Part shown: in pieces, positions 16,775 through 23,912 of the stretch
Position numbering within the stretch: position 1 is the stretch's first letter
Layout: every line of letters begins with the position of its first letter
Assembly: GCA_900316355.1 (NCBI GenBank)
Contig: ONCQ01000007.1
Location: forward strand, 1 to 64,000
DNA length: 64,000 bases
Source: an uncultured Prevotellaceae bacterium
GTDB taxonomy: Bacteria; Bacteroidota; Bacteroidia; Bacteroidales; Bacteroidaceae
Direction of reading: 5' to 3'
Notes under the pieces: model-generated
Databases searched by the model: none
What the model was told of the DNA's origin: nothing
The model's input: the letters and a program-made list of their open reading frames with translations, nothing else
Position numbers and translations under genes: made by a program

Positions 16775-17701
16775 ATGAAACTCATCACACAAGTAGAAAT
16801 CCCCTCTTTAGGACGCCCCATAGGTCTGCATAACAAGCTCGCTTTCATCGGTTCCTGTTTTGCTGACTACATGGGCTCCCGTATGCGCCAGAACGGTCTC
16901 ACGGCGCTCGTCAATCCTTTTGGCGTGCTGTTCAATCCCCTCAGTATCCTGCAGGTGCTCACGCAAGATCCTACTTGCAAGTCGCTCTACTTCGAGGACG
17001 AGGACCATCGCTGGCACTGCTGGCTGCTGGACACTCATTTCAGCGCCACGTCGATGGAGGCCTGCAAGTCCGCCTTCCTCTCGGCGCGCGGACGTCTGGC
17101 CGGCTGGAACCCTGACACGCTCGTGCTCACGCTCGGCACCAACCGCTACTATGAGCGCCTCGACACCAAGCTCATCGTGGGCAACTGCCACAAGCGCCCG
17201 CGGGCGGAGTTCGTGGAGAAGGAGATGAGCCTCACGCAGTGCATCGCCACGCTGGAGACCATCTGCCAGCTCTTCCAACGCTCGCGCATCATCCTGACGC
17301 TCTCGCCCTTCCGCTATGCCAAGTACGGCTTCCATGAGAGTCAGCTCGCCAAAGCCACACTCCTCATGGCCATCGATGCCGTGCAGAAGAAGTACCCCGA
17401 GCAGGTCTATTACTTTCCCGCCTATGAAATCGTCCTCGACGAACTGCGCGACTACCGCTTCTACGACCGCGATTTGCTGCACCCCTCGGAGCAGGCTGTG
17501 GATTACATCTGGGAGCGCTTCTCGGACCGCTGCTTTGATGATGAGACCCACCGCTATCTCGTGGACTATGAGCCCATCCGCAGGGCCCTGCAACATCGTC
17601 CCGAGGAGCCCGACTCCCCCGCCGCACAGCGCTTCCGCGAGCAGACGCGCCTCCGGCTCAATGAACTGATGACCAAGTACAACTTGGGCTTGGACGTATA
17701 A
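16775..17701 (+). CDS. GSCFA-family protein
   Basis: A 308-residue cytoplasmic protein of the GSCFA family, named after the motif seen here as FIGSCFADYMGSRM near residue 26. It also has the family's LTLGTNRYYE and DLLHPSEQAVDYIWERF segments. The fold is thought to be SGNH-hydrolase-like, and the motif order (GSCF, GTN, DxxH-like DLLHP) agrees with that. The substrate is not known to me. It is the first gene of an operon with murF-alr (12-base gap), an arrangement common in Bacteroidales, which hints at a cell-envelope role. The start was chosen just after the promoter box. Confidence 0.82.
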   Translation: MKLITQVEIPSLGRPIGLHNKLAFIGSCFADYMGSRMRQNGLTALVNPFGVLFNPLSILQVLTQDPTCKSLYFEDEDHRWHCWLLDTHFSATSMEACKSAFLSARGRLAGWNPDTLVLTLGTNRYYERLDTKLIVGNCHKRPRAEFVEKEMSLTQCIATLETICQLFQRSRIILTLSPFRYAKYGFHESQLAKATLLMAIDAVQKKYPEQVYYFPAYEIVLDELRDYRFYDRDLLHPSEQAVDYIWERFSDRCFDDETHRYLVDYEPIRRALQHRPEEPDSPAAQRFREQTRLRLNELMTKYNLGLDV

Positions 17702-17713
17702 ATCATTGAACAC

Positions 17714-20125
17714 ATGACTTACAGCATCGTCACCATCACCACCCTCATCGGTGCCCATCGCATCGGCACCACAGACACCCGTATCGACTGGCTCCTCACC
17801 GACAGCCGTTCGCTCGTCTTCCCCGAGGAGTCGCTCTTCTTCGCTATCCGCACCCAGAAGAACGACGGCCACCGTTATATCCCCGAGCTCTATGCTCGCG
17901 GCGTGCGCAACTTCGTTGTCAGTCAGGCCCCCGAGCAGCCCGCCGAGGATGCCAACTATCTCATCGTGCCCTCGCCACTGAAGGCCCTGCAGCGCCTTGC
18001 CGAGCGCCATCGTGAGGAGTTTGACATCCCCGTCATCGGCATCACAGGCTCTAACGGCAAGACCGTCGTCAAGGAGTGGCTCTACCAACTCCTCTCCCCC
18101 GACTATCGCATCACGCGCTCGCCTCGTTCCTGGAACTCGCAGATTGGCGTGCCTCTCTCCGTGTGGCGCCTATCCGAGCACACGCAGCTCGGCATCTTCG
18201 AAGCCGGCATCAGCGAACCTGGCGAGATGGGCGCTCTGCAGAGCATCATACAACCCACCATCGGCATCATCACCCATCTGGGCTCCGCCCACGACGAGAA
18301 CTTTGGCACGCGCGAAGAGAAATGTCGCGAGAAACTGCGCCTCTTCCATGATGCACAGGTGCTCGTCTATAACGCCGATGACACCCTCATCGCCGAGTGC
18401 ATCTCCAAGAGCGGCTTCCAGGGACAGTGCCTCGGGTGGACCAAGCGCGAGATAGGCATCGACCTCAGCGAGTACTTCCTCGATGCCGCCAGCATCGAGG
18501 ATGCCTGCCATTGCGTCAGCATCTGCCGCTATCTCGGGCTCTCCGACACCACCATACGCCAACGCCTCCAGCGTCTCGAACCCGTGGCCATGCGCCTCGA
18601 GGTCAAGGAGGGGCGCAACGGCTGCACACTCATCACCGACACCTGCAACAGCGACCTCGTATCCCTCGAGATAGCCCTCGACTTCATGCGTCGCCGCCCA
18701 GAGGCACAAGGGCGCCGTCGCGTCCTCATCCTCTCCGATATCAAGCAGACTGGTCTCACCCTCACCGACCTCTATCAGACGGTGGCCGAGCTCGTCAATG
18801 AGTACGGTGTGGACAAGTTCATCGGCATCGGCCCCGAGGTCAGCGCGGGCATGGCGAATATTGATGGGGAGATATTGAAAAATGGAAACATTGAAATATT
18901 CCCCGCCCTCGACGCCTTCCTCGCCTCACCGTCCTTTGCAGCACTCAGCGACAGCGTAGTGCTCATCAAGGGCGCTCGCCAGGCTCGCTTCGACCGCCTC
19001 GCCGACGTCCTCGTGCAGAAGGTCCACGAGACCATCCTCGAGGTCAACCTCTCCGCCGTCGTCAACAACCTCAACTACTACCGCTCCTTCATGCGCCCCG
19101 AGACGAAGATGGTCTGCATGGTCAAGGCCTCCGCCTACGGCGCCGGAGCTGTCGAGATAGCGCGCACGCTGCAGGACCACCGCGTCGATTACCTCGCCGT
19201 GGCCGTCGCCGACGAGGGCGTGGAGCTGCGCCGCGCAGGCATCACCGCCAACATCATGATTATGAACCCCGAGATGTCCTCCTTCCGCACGCTCTTCGAG
19301 TACGGCTTGGAACCCGAGGTCTATAGCTTCCGCCTCCTCGACGCCCTCATTCATGCCGCCGAGCGCGAAGGCATCACCAATTTCCCCATACACATCAAGC
19401 TCGACACCGGCATGCACCGCCTCGGCTTCGATGCCTCATCCCCCTGTGAGATAGATGCCCTCATCCAGCGCCTGCAGTCGCAGAATGCCCTCATCGCACG
19501 CTCCGTGTTCTCGCATTTCGTAGGCTCCGACAGCGACGACTTCGACCAGTTCTCGCTTCGCCAATGGCAGCTCTTCACTGCTGCCGCCGACCAGCTGCAG
19601 GCCGCCTTCCCCCATCATATCCTGCGCCACATCTGCAACAGCGCCGGCATCGAGCACTTCCCCGAGCGCCATTGCGACATGGTGCGCCTCGGACTCGGCC
19701 TCTACGGCATCAACGCCCGCAACAATGAGATGCTCTCCTGCATCTCCACCCTCAAGACCACCATCCTGCAGATCCACGACGTGCCTGCCAACGAGACTGT
19801 GGGCTACTCCCGCAAAGGCCATCTCACGCGTGACAGCCGCATCGCCGCGCTGCCCATCGGCTATGCCGACGGCCTCGACCGCCACCTCGGCTGCGGTCAT
19901 GGCTACTGCCTTGTCAACGGACAGAGGGCGCCCTACGTGGGCAATATCTGCATGGATGTCTGCATGATCGACGTCACCGACATCGACTGCCGCGAAGGAG
20001 ACCAGGCAGTCATCTTCGGCCCCGACCTCTCACCCGCCGTCCTCGCTGACGCCATCGGCACCATCCCCTACGAAATCCTCACCTCCGTATCACCCCGTGT
20101 CAAGCGCGTCTATTACGTGGATTAA
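17714..20125 (+). CDS. Bifunctional MurF ligase / alanine racemase
   Basis: An 803-residue fusion of two cell-wall enzymes. Residues 1 to about 430 are UDP-MurNAc-tripeptide:D-Ala-D-Ala ligase, with the ATP loop GSNGKT at 112-117 and SPRSWNSQIGVP. Residues from about 440 to the end are a PLP-dependent alanine racemase, with the Schiff-base lysine K471 in MVKASAYGAG, the catalytic-tyrosine region NETVGYSRKG, and IGYADGLDR. The racemase makes D-Ala, which the ligase half uses as D-Ala-D-Ala after Ddl. The fusion is typical of Bacteroidetes. The gene ends at a 23-bp perfect-stem terminator shared with asnA. Confidence 0.95.
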   Translation: MTYSIVTITTLIGAHRIGTTDTRIDWLLTDSRSLVFPEESLFFAIRTQKNDGHRYIPELYARGVRNFVVSQAPEQPAEDANYLIVPSPLKALQRLAERHREEFDIPVIGITGSNGKTVVKEWLYQLLSPDYRITRSPRSWNSQIGVPLSVWRLSEHTQLGIFEAGISEPGEMGALQSIIQPTIGIITHLGSAHDENFGTREEKCREKLRLFHDAQVLVYNADDTLIAECISKSGFQGQCLGWTKREIGIDLSEYFLDAASIEDACHCVSICRYLGLSDTTIRQRLQRLEPVAMRLEVKEGRNGCTLITDTCNSDLVSLEIALDFMRRRPEAQGRRRVLILSDIKQTGLTLTDLYQTVAELVNEYGVDKFIGIGPEVSAGMANIDGEILKNGNIEIFPALDAFLASPSFAALSDSVVLIKGARQARFDRLADVLVQKVHETILEVNLSAVVNNLNYYRSFMRPETKMVCMVKASAYGAGAVEIARTLQDHRVDYLAVAVADEGVELRRAGITANIMIMNPEMSSFRTLFEYGLEPEVYSFRLLDALIHAAEREGITNFPIHIKLDTGMHRLGFDASSPCEIDALIQRLQSQNALIARSVFSHFVGSDSDDFDQFSLRQWQLFTAAADQLQAAFPHHILRHICNSAGIEHFPERHCDMVRLGLGLYGINARNNEMLSCISTLKTTILQIHDVPANETVGYSRKGHLTRDSRIAALPIGYADGLDRHLGCGHGYCLVNGQRAPYVGNICMDVCMIDVTDIDCREGDQAVIFGPDLSPAVLADAIGTIPYEILTSVSPRVKRVYYVD

Positions 20126-20140
20126 CAACAAGAAGGCACC

Positions 20141-20198
20141 CTATATGAAGTGAGCCCCGAAAGTCTGACAATAAACTTTCGGGGCTCACTTCATATAG
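20141..20198. terminator. Bidirectional terminator between murF-alr and asnA
   Basis: A perfect 23-bp inverted repeat (20141-20163 and 20176-20198) with a 12-base loop sits between two convergent genes. The plus side is followed at a short distance by CTCTTTTTAC. The stem is unusually long for a terminator. Confidence 0.85.
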
Positions 20199-20215
20199 GA
20201 GGCATCTCTTTTTAC

Positions 20216-21253
20216 TTATTGGATGAGGGGTATGCCGGCAGCGCGACATTCTGCGCGCATGGCATCAGACCAGATGCTGGACTGTGTCTCTCCGATGTGG
20301 GCCTTGTGCAGCAGAATCATGCAGAGGCGACTCTGACCGATGCCGCCGCCAATGCTGAGGGGCAGCTGGCCGCTGAGGAGGCGCTGGTGGAAGAAGAGTT
20401 GCTTGCGGTCTTCCTTGCCCTGCAGGGCAAGCTGGCGCTCGAGGGCTGCCTTATCGACGCGGATTCCCATGGAAGAGAGCTCGATGCTGCGGTCCAGGAG
20501 GGGGTACCACACGAGGAGGTCGCCGTTGAGGCCCTCGAAACCATCGTCGTTGGGGGTGCTCCAGTCATCGTAGTCAGGGGCGCGGTTGTCATGGGGCTCG
20601 CCATCGCCGAGCTTGCCGCCGATGCCGATGATGAAGACGGCGCCGTGCTCGCGACAGATGGCGTGCTCGCGCTCCTTGGGTGTCATATCGGGGTACATGC
20701 GGCGCAGCTCCTCGCTGTGTATGAAGAAGATCTCTTCGGGCAGGAAGGGCTTGAGCTGCGGGTACATCTCGCTGAGGTAGTACTCGGTGCGCAGGATGGC
20801 GCCGTAGATGCGCTCCACAATCTTGCGCAGGAAGCGCAGGTTACGGTCTTCGCGCGACATGGTGCGCTCCCAGTCCCACTGATCGACATAGATGCTGTGG
20901 ATGTTGTCCAGATCTTCGTCGGCGCGCACGGCATTCATGTCGGTGACGATGCCGAAGCCGCTGGGCACATGGTATTCAGCGAGTGTGTTGCGCTTCCATT
21001 TTGCCAGCGAGTGCACAATCTCCGCTGGCGCATCACCCATGCATTTGATGGGGAAGGTGACGGGGCGCTCCACGCCGTTGAGGTCGTCGTTGAGGCCAAG
21101 GCCCTTGAGCACGAACAGAGGGGCTGTGACGCGGCGTAGGCGTAGCTCCGAGGAGAGGTCGCGCAGGAAGAAGTCCTTGATTTTCTTGATGGCCAGCTCA
21201 GTCTGTTGCAGGTCAAGGGCAGGAGCGTAGCCTTCTGGTTTTATCAATGACAT
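20216..21253 (-). CDS. asnA: Aspartate--ammonia ligase
   Basis: A 345-residue ammonia-dependent asparagine synthetase A, a class II aminoacyl-tRNA-synthetase-like fold. Recognisable parts are LRLRRVTAPLFVLKGLGLND near the N-terminus, YVDQWDWERTM, and the C-terminal GGGIGQSRLCMILL ATP-binding motif 3. It makes asparagine from aspartate, ammonia and ATP. Its mRNA leader of about 100 bases carries TTTATGATTTTACGG-type repeats. It converges on murF-alr, with a shared terminator between. Confidence 0.95.
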   Translation of the reverse strand: MSLIKPEGYAPALDLQQTELAIKKIKDFFLRDLSSELRLRRVTAPLFVLKGLGLNDDLNGVERPVTFPIKCMGDAPAEIVHSLAKWKRNTLAEYHVPSGFGIVTDMNAVRADEDLDNIHSIYVDQWDWERTMSREDRNLRFLRKIVERIYGAILRTEYYLSEMYPQLKPFLPEEIFFIHSEELRRMYPDMTPKEREHAICREHGAVFIIGIGGKLGDGEPHDNRAPDYDDWSTPNDDGFEGLNGDLLVWYPLLDRSIELSSMGIRVDKAALERQLALQGKEDRKQLFFHQRLLSGQLPLSIGGGIGQSRLCMILLHKAHIGETQSSIWSDAMRAECRAAGIPLIQ

Positions 21254-21257
21254 GATT

Positions 21258-21320
21258 CTATTTTACGATTTTATGATTTAACGGCTTTATGATTTTACGG
21301 TTTTGACGGTTTATGATTGC
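21258..21320. repeat. TTTTATGATTTTACGG-type repeat in the asnA leader
   Basis: Repeats of TTTTACGATTTTATGATTTA words lie between the asnA promoter box and its start codon. They belong to the same kind of degenerate tandem repeat as those elsewhere in the window. The leader shows no clear riboswitch fold. Confidence 0.65.
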
Positions 21321-21361
21321 ATCATTGACCATGAATCGTCGCTATTTGTCATTTTGCGCGG

Positions 21362-21369
21362 CAAAGGTA
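21362..21369 (-). promoter_or_regulatory. -7 box of asnA
   Basis: TACCTTTG on the minus strand, about 108 bases upstream of the asnA start. Confidence 0.65.
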
Positions 21370-21471
21370 TAGCTTTTCTTTCACATGTCAAACAAAAACG
21401 GGAAATAAAATTGCAAAATGTTACATAAATATTCTTTTAACGTTTTTTACGCTGATTATTTAGGCGAAAAC

Positions 21472-21503
21472 TTTGGCATCTTCAGCAAAAAAGCTTACCT
21501 TTG
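21472..21503 (+). promoter_or_regulatory. Promoter of tRNA-Arg
   Basis: A -33 TTTG (21472-21475) and a -7 TACCTTTG (21496-21503) with 20-bp spacing lie 30 bases upstream of the tRNA. Confidence 0.75.
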
Positions 21504-21532
21504 CGGTCGCATTCGGGCAATGCCCCTGTTTT

Positions 21533-21606
21533 GGCTCCGTAGCTTAGCTGTATAGAGCGTCGGATTCCGGTTCCGAAGGTCGCGGGTTAGAATCCCGCCG
21601 GAGTCA
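21533..21606 (+). tRNA. tRNA-Arg (anticodon CCG)
   Basis: A 74-base cloverleaf. Acceptor arm GGCTCCG pairs with CGGAGTC (one G-T pair). The D-arm is GCTT...GAGC. The anticodon stem TCGGA/TCCGA encloses the loop TTCCGGT with anticodon CCG, which reads CGG (Arg). The T-arm is GCGGG/CCCGC with loop TTAGAAT. The discriminator base is A and the CCA end is not encoded. Confidence 0.95.
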
Positions 21607-21618
21607 CTTTGAGGATTA

Positions 21619-21656
21619 GCCCCTCTCTAAATCTCCCCGAGGGGGAGACTTGAGGC
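21619..21656. repeat. CCCCTCTCTAAATCTCCCC-type palindromic repeat
   Basis: GCCCCTCTCTAAATC followed by TCTCCCCGAGGGGGAGA lies between the tRNA and the GH43 gene. It has the same pyrimidine-left, GGGGGAG-right architecture as the in-gene palindromes but a different sequence, so it may be a related subfamily. Confidence 0.6.
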
Positions 21657-21706
21657 TTTTGGCGGAGTGGCAATCCCTCAATCTTTCTTTTTTATTTTCT
21701 TATCTT

Positions 21707-23857
21707 ATGAGGTTCCTCTTTTCCCTCCTCGCCGCTTTACTGTATATGGGCGCGGCACAAGCACAATCCTGGACTGCCGACAACGGCAACGGTACCTTCA
21801 CGAACCCCCTGTTCTATGATGAGTTCTCCGACCCTGACATCCTTCGGGTGGGCGATGACTACTATTTGGCCGGCACCACGATGCACGCCGTGCCCGGCCT
21901 GGTCATCCTGCATTCCAAGGATTTGGTGAACTGGGAGAACATCAGCTACTGCTTCGACCGCTTCGACTTCGCCGACGATGCCTTCTCGCTGAAGAACCAC
22001 AAGGAAATCTACGGTCAGGGCATCTGGGCACCCTGCATACGCTATGCCAACGGCCAGTTTTATGTCTTCTCCAACGTCAATGGCAAGGGCTTGCAATGCT
22101 ACACCAGCAAGGACATCCGCGGCCCCTGGACACACCACAACATGAAGGGCAATATCTATGACCTGGGTGTGCTCTTCGACGACGACGGCAAGATTTATGC
22201 CATCCACGGCTACGGCGAAGTAAAATGCACGGAGCTGAAACCCGATATGAGCGGCCCCGTGGAGGGCACCGAGCGTGTCATCATCCCCGAAGGCAACGGG
22301 GTAGGCGAGGGGCACCACATGTATAAGATTGACGGCAAATACTATCTTATCTCCACAGACTATAAGCCCAACGGGCGCACGCTGTGCTCGCGCGCGGACA
22401 ATATATATGGTCCTTACGAGACACGCATGATCACGGCCGACGAGACCTACGGCTACCACGCCGCCTCGCTCACGCAGGTGCCCCGCGGCACGAAGTATCG
22501 CATCGGCGAGAACGGCACGAAGTTCGCCCTCGGGCCCGTGGACAAGGATGCCACGGCGTGCAGCAACGCTCACCAGGGCGGCATCGTGCAGGCTACCGAT
22601 GGCTCGTGGTGGGCGCTCTTCATGCAGGATTTCCACAGCATCGGGCGCACCGTGTGCCTGATGCCGATGACGTGGGAGGACGGCTGGCCTATGGTGGGTC
22701 TGCCCGGTAACCTGGGGCGCGCGCCGAGGACATGGTTTAAGCCGAAGACCCACCCCCAAACCCCTCCCGTTAGGGAGGGGAGCTTTGCGCCCTACAATCG
22801 CAACGAGAATTTCGACGGCAAGCAGTTGGGCCGCGTGTGGCAGTGGAATCATAATCCCGATGAGAAGCTGTGGAGCCTCAAGGGTGGGCGCCTGCGCCTG
22901 CAGACACAGCCTGCCGAGCAGCTGATGTGGGCACGCAACACACTCACGCAGCGCGTCATAGGTCCCAAGAGCATTACTACCGTGGAGCTCTATGTCGGTG
23001 GCCTCAAGGACGGCGATGTCGCAGGTCTCGGCAATATCAACGTACCCTGCTCATGGATTGGGGTGAGTAAAGTGAAGAGTGAAAGAGTGAAAAGTGAAAA
23101 ATTAAGTGAAGGAGTGAAAAATGAAAAATCTGGCCACAACTTCATCCTTCGCTGCTTTGAACAGCTCACCAACGACACCATAAGTGTGCCCGTCAGTTTG
23201 GCTGACGGGAAAATCTACCTCCGCTGCATCGGCGACTATGACAACGACCAGGCGCAGTATGCCTACAGCACCGATGGTGTGACCTTCCACACGCTGGGCC
23301 GCATGATGCCTCTCTCTTACCAGCTCATCTCTTTCCAAGGCTCGCGCCATGCTCTCTTCGCCTTCAACACAGGCAGCAAGAAGGGCGGCTATGCCGAGTT
23401 TGACAACTTCACCGTCGAGGAACCAATGGCTGACCGCTCACAGAACATCCCCTACGGCAAGACCTTCCGCATCATCAACAAGGCCACAGGGCACCCTGCC
23501 GTAGCCCTCAAGCATGGTCTGCTCCACGACACATACCCGGGCGACAAGAGCGCGCAGACGCAGTTCCGCATTATCGACCGCGGACAGGGGCGGGTGTCGC
23601 TGCAGTGTACTGATGGCCGCTATGTCAAGGTTTATGGCCTCGGCATGCCGGGCGATGTGCGCTTCACCAACGACGAAAAAGAAGCCGAGGTATTCCTCTG
23701 GCAGGACTACCTCGACCACGATTTCATGCTCTTCTCGCTGAAGAACCATTGTTATGTCGGCAAGAGCCCCACAACGGGTAGCTCCTATAGCATGGACTTC
23801 AAAGGCCCTGACCCCGCACGCCGCAACGGCTCCGTCCTCGTCTGGGAAGAACTCTAA
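21707..23857 (+). CDS. Secreted glycoside hydrolase family 43 enzyme
   Basis: A 716-residue protein with a signal peptide (MRFLFSLLAALLYMGAAQAQ) and a five-bladed GH43 propeller. The catalytic base is in EFSDPDI (41-44), the acid is E201 in GVGEGHHMY, and the modulating Asp region is VLFDDDGKIY. A C-terminal beta-sandwich follows, then a module starting near residue 570 (NIPYGKTFRIINKATGHPA) that looks like a beta-trefoil-type binding domain. Family members are beta-xylosidases or alpha-L-arabinofuranosidases; which applies here is unclear. Two foreign-looking inserts occur: a palindrome (residues about 347-362, THPQTPPVREGS) and an AGTGAAA repeat (about 452-475, SKVKSERVKSEKLSEGVKNE). The start was chosen at the signal peptide. 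Confidence 0.87.
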   Translation: MRFLFSLLAALLYMGAAQAQSWTADNGNGTFTNPLFYDEFSDPDILRVGDDYYLAGTTMHAVPGLVILHSKDLVNWENISYCFDRFDFADDAFSLKNHKEIYGQGIWAPCIRYANGQFYVFSNVNGKGLQCYTSKDIRGPWTHHNMKGNIYDLGVLFDDDGKIYAIHGYGEVKCTELKPDMSGPVEGTERVIIPEGNGVGEGHHMYKIDGKYYLISTDYKPNGRTLCSRADNIYGPYETRMITADETYGYHAASLTQVPRGTKYRIGENGTKFALGPVDKDATACSNAHQGGIVQATDGSWWALFMQDFHSIGRTVCLMPMTWEDGWPMVGLPGNLGRAPRTWFKPKTHPQTPPVREGSFAPYNRNENFDGKQLGRVWQWNHNPDEKLWSLKGGRLRLQTQPAEQLMWARNTLTQRVIGPKSITTVELYVGGLKDGDVAGLGNINVPCSWIGVSKVKSERVKSEKLSEGVKNEKSGHNFILRCFEQLTNDTISVPVSLADGKIYLRCIGDYDNDQAQYAYSTDGVTFHTLGRMMPLSYQLISFQGSRHALFAFNTGSKKGGYAEFDNFTVEEPMADRSQNIPYGKTFRIINKATGHPAVALKHGLLHDTYPGDKSAQTQFRIIDRGQGRVSLQCTDGRYVKVYGLGMPGDVRFTNDEKEAEVFLWQDYLDHDFMLFSLKNHCYVGKSPTTGSSYSMDFKGPDPARRNGSVLVWEEL
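22747..22791 (+). repeat. GC-rich palindrome inside the GH43 gene
   Basis: Forward copy with GACCCACCCCCAAACCCC then TCCCGTTAGGGAGGGGAG. It is read in the one frame that avoids its TAG. Confidence 0.85.
23064..23130 (+). repeat. AGTGAAAA repeat inside the GH43 gene
   Basis: About nine copies of GTGAAAA/GTGAAGA words encode a lysine/glutamate-rich insert. The same words form intergenic repeats at 1541 and 53587. Confidence 0.85.
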
Positions 23858-23863
23858 AAAAAT

Positions 23864-23900
23864 GAAGCGCTCGCGATGGCGGGCGCTTCGTTTTTTATTT
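23864..23900 (+). terminator. Terminator of the GH43 gene
   Basis: GAAGCGCTCGC (23864-23874) pairs with GCGGGCGCTTC (23879-23889) around GATG, followed by GTTTTTTATTT. It also faces the convergent BNR gene. Confidence 0.85.
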
Positions 23901-23912
23901 CCTGATGATTTT

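Noticed and set aside
16808..18088. 426-residue open frame antisense to GSCFA and murF-alr
   Set aside because: It spans two well-supported genes on the other strand and has no family features.
21258..21361. Possible riboswitch in the asnA leader
   Set aside because: The leader consists of simple AT-rich repeats without a convincing fold.
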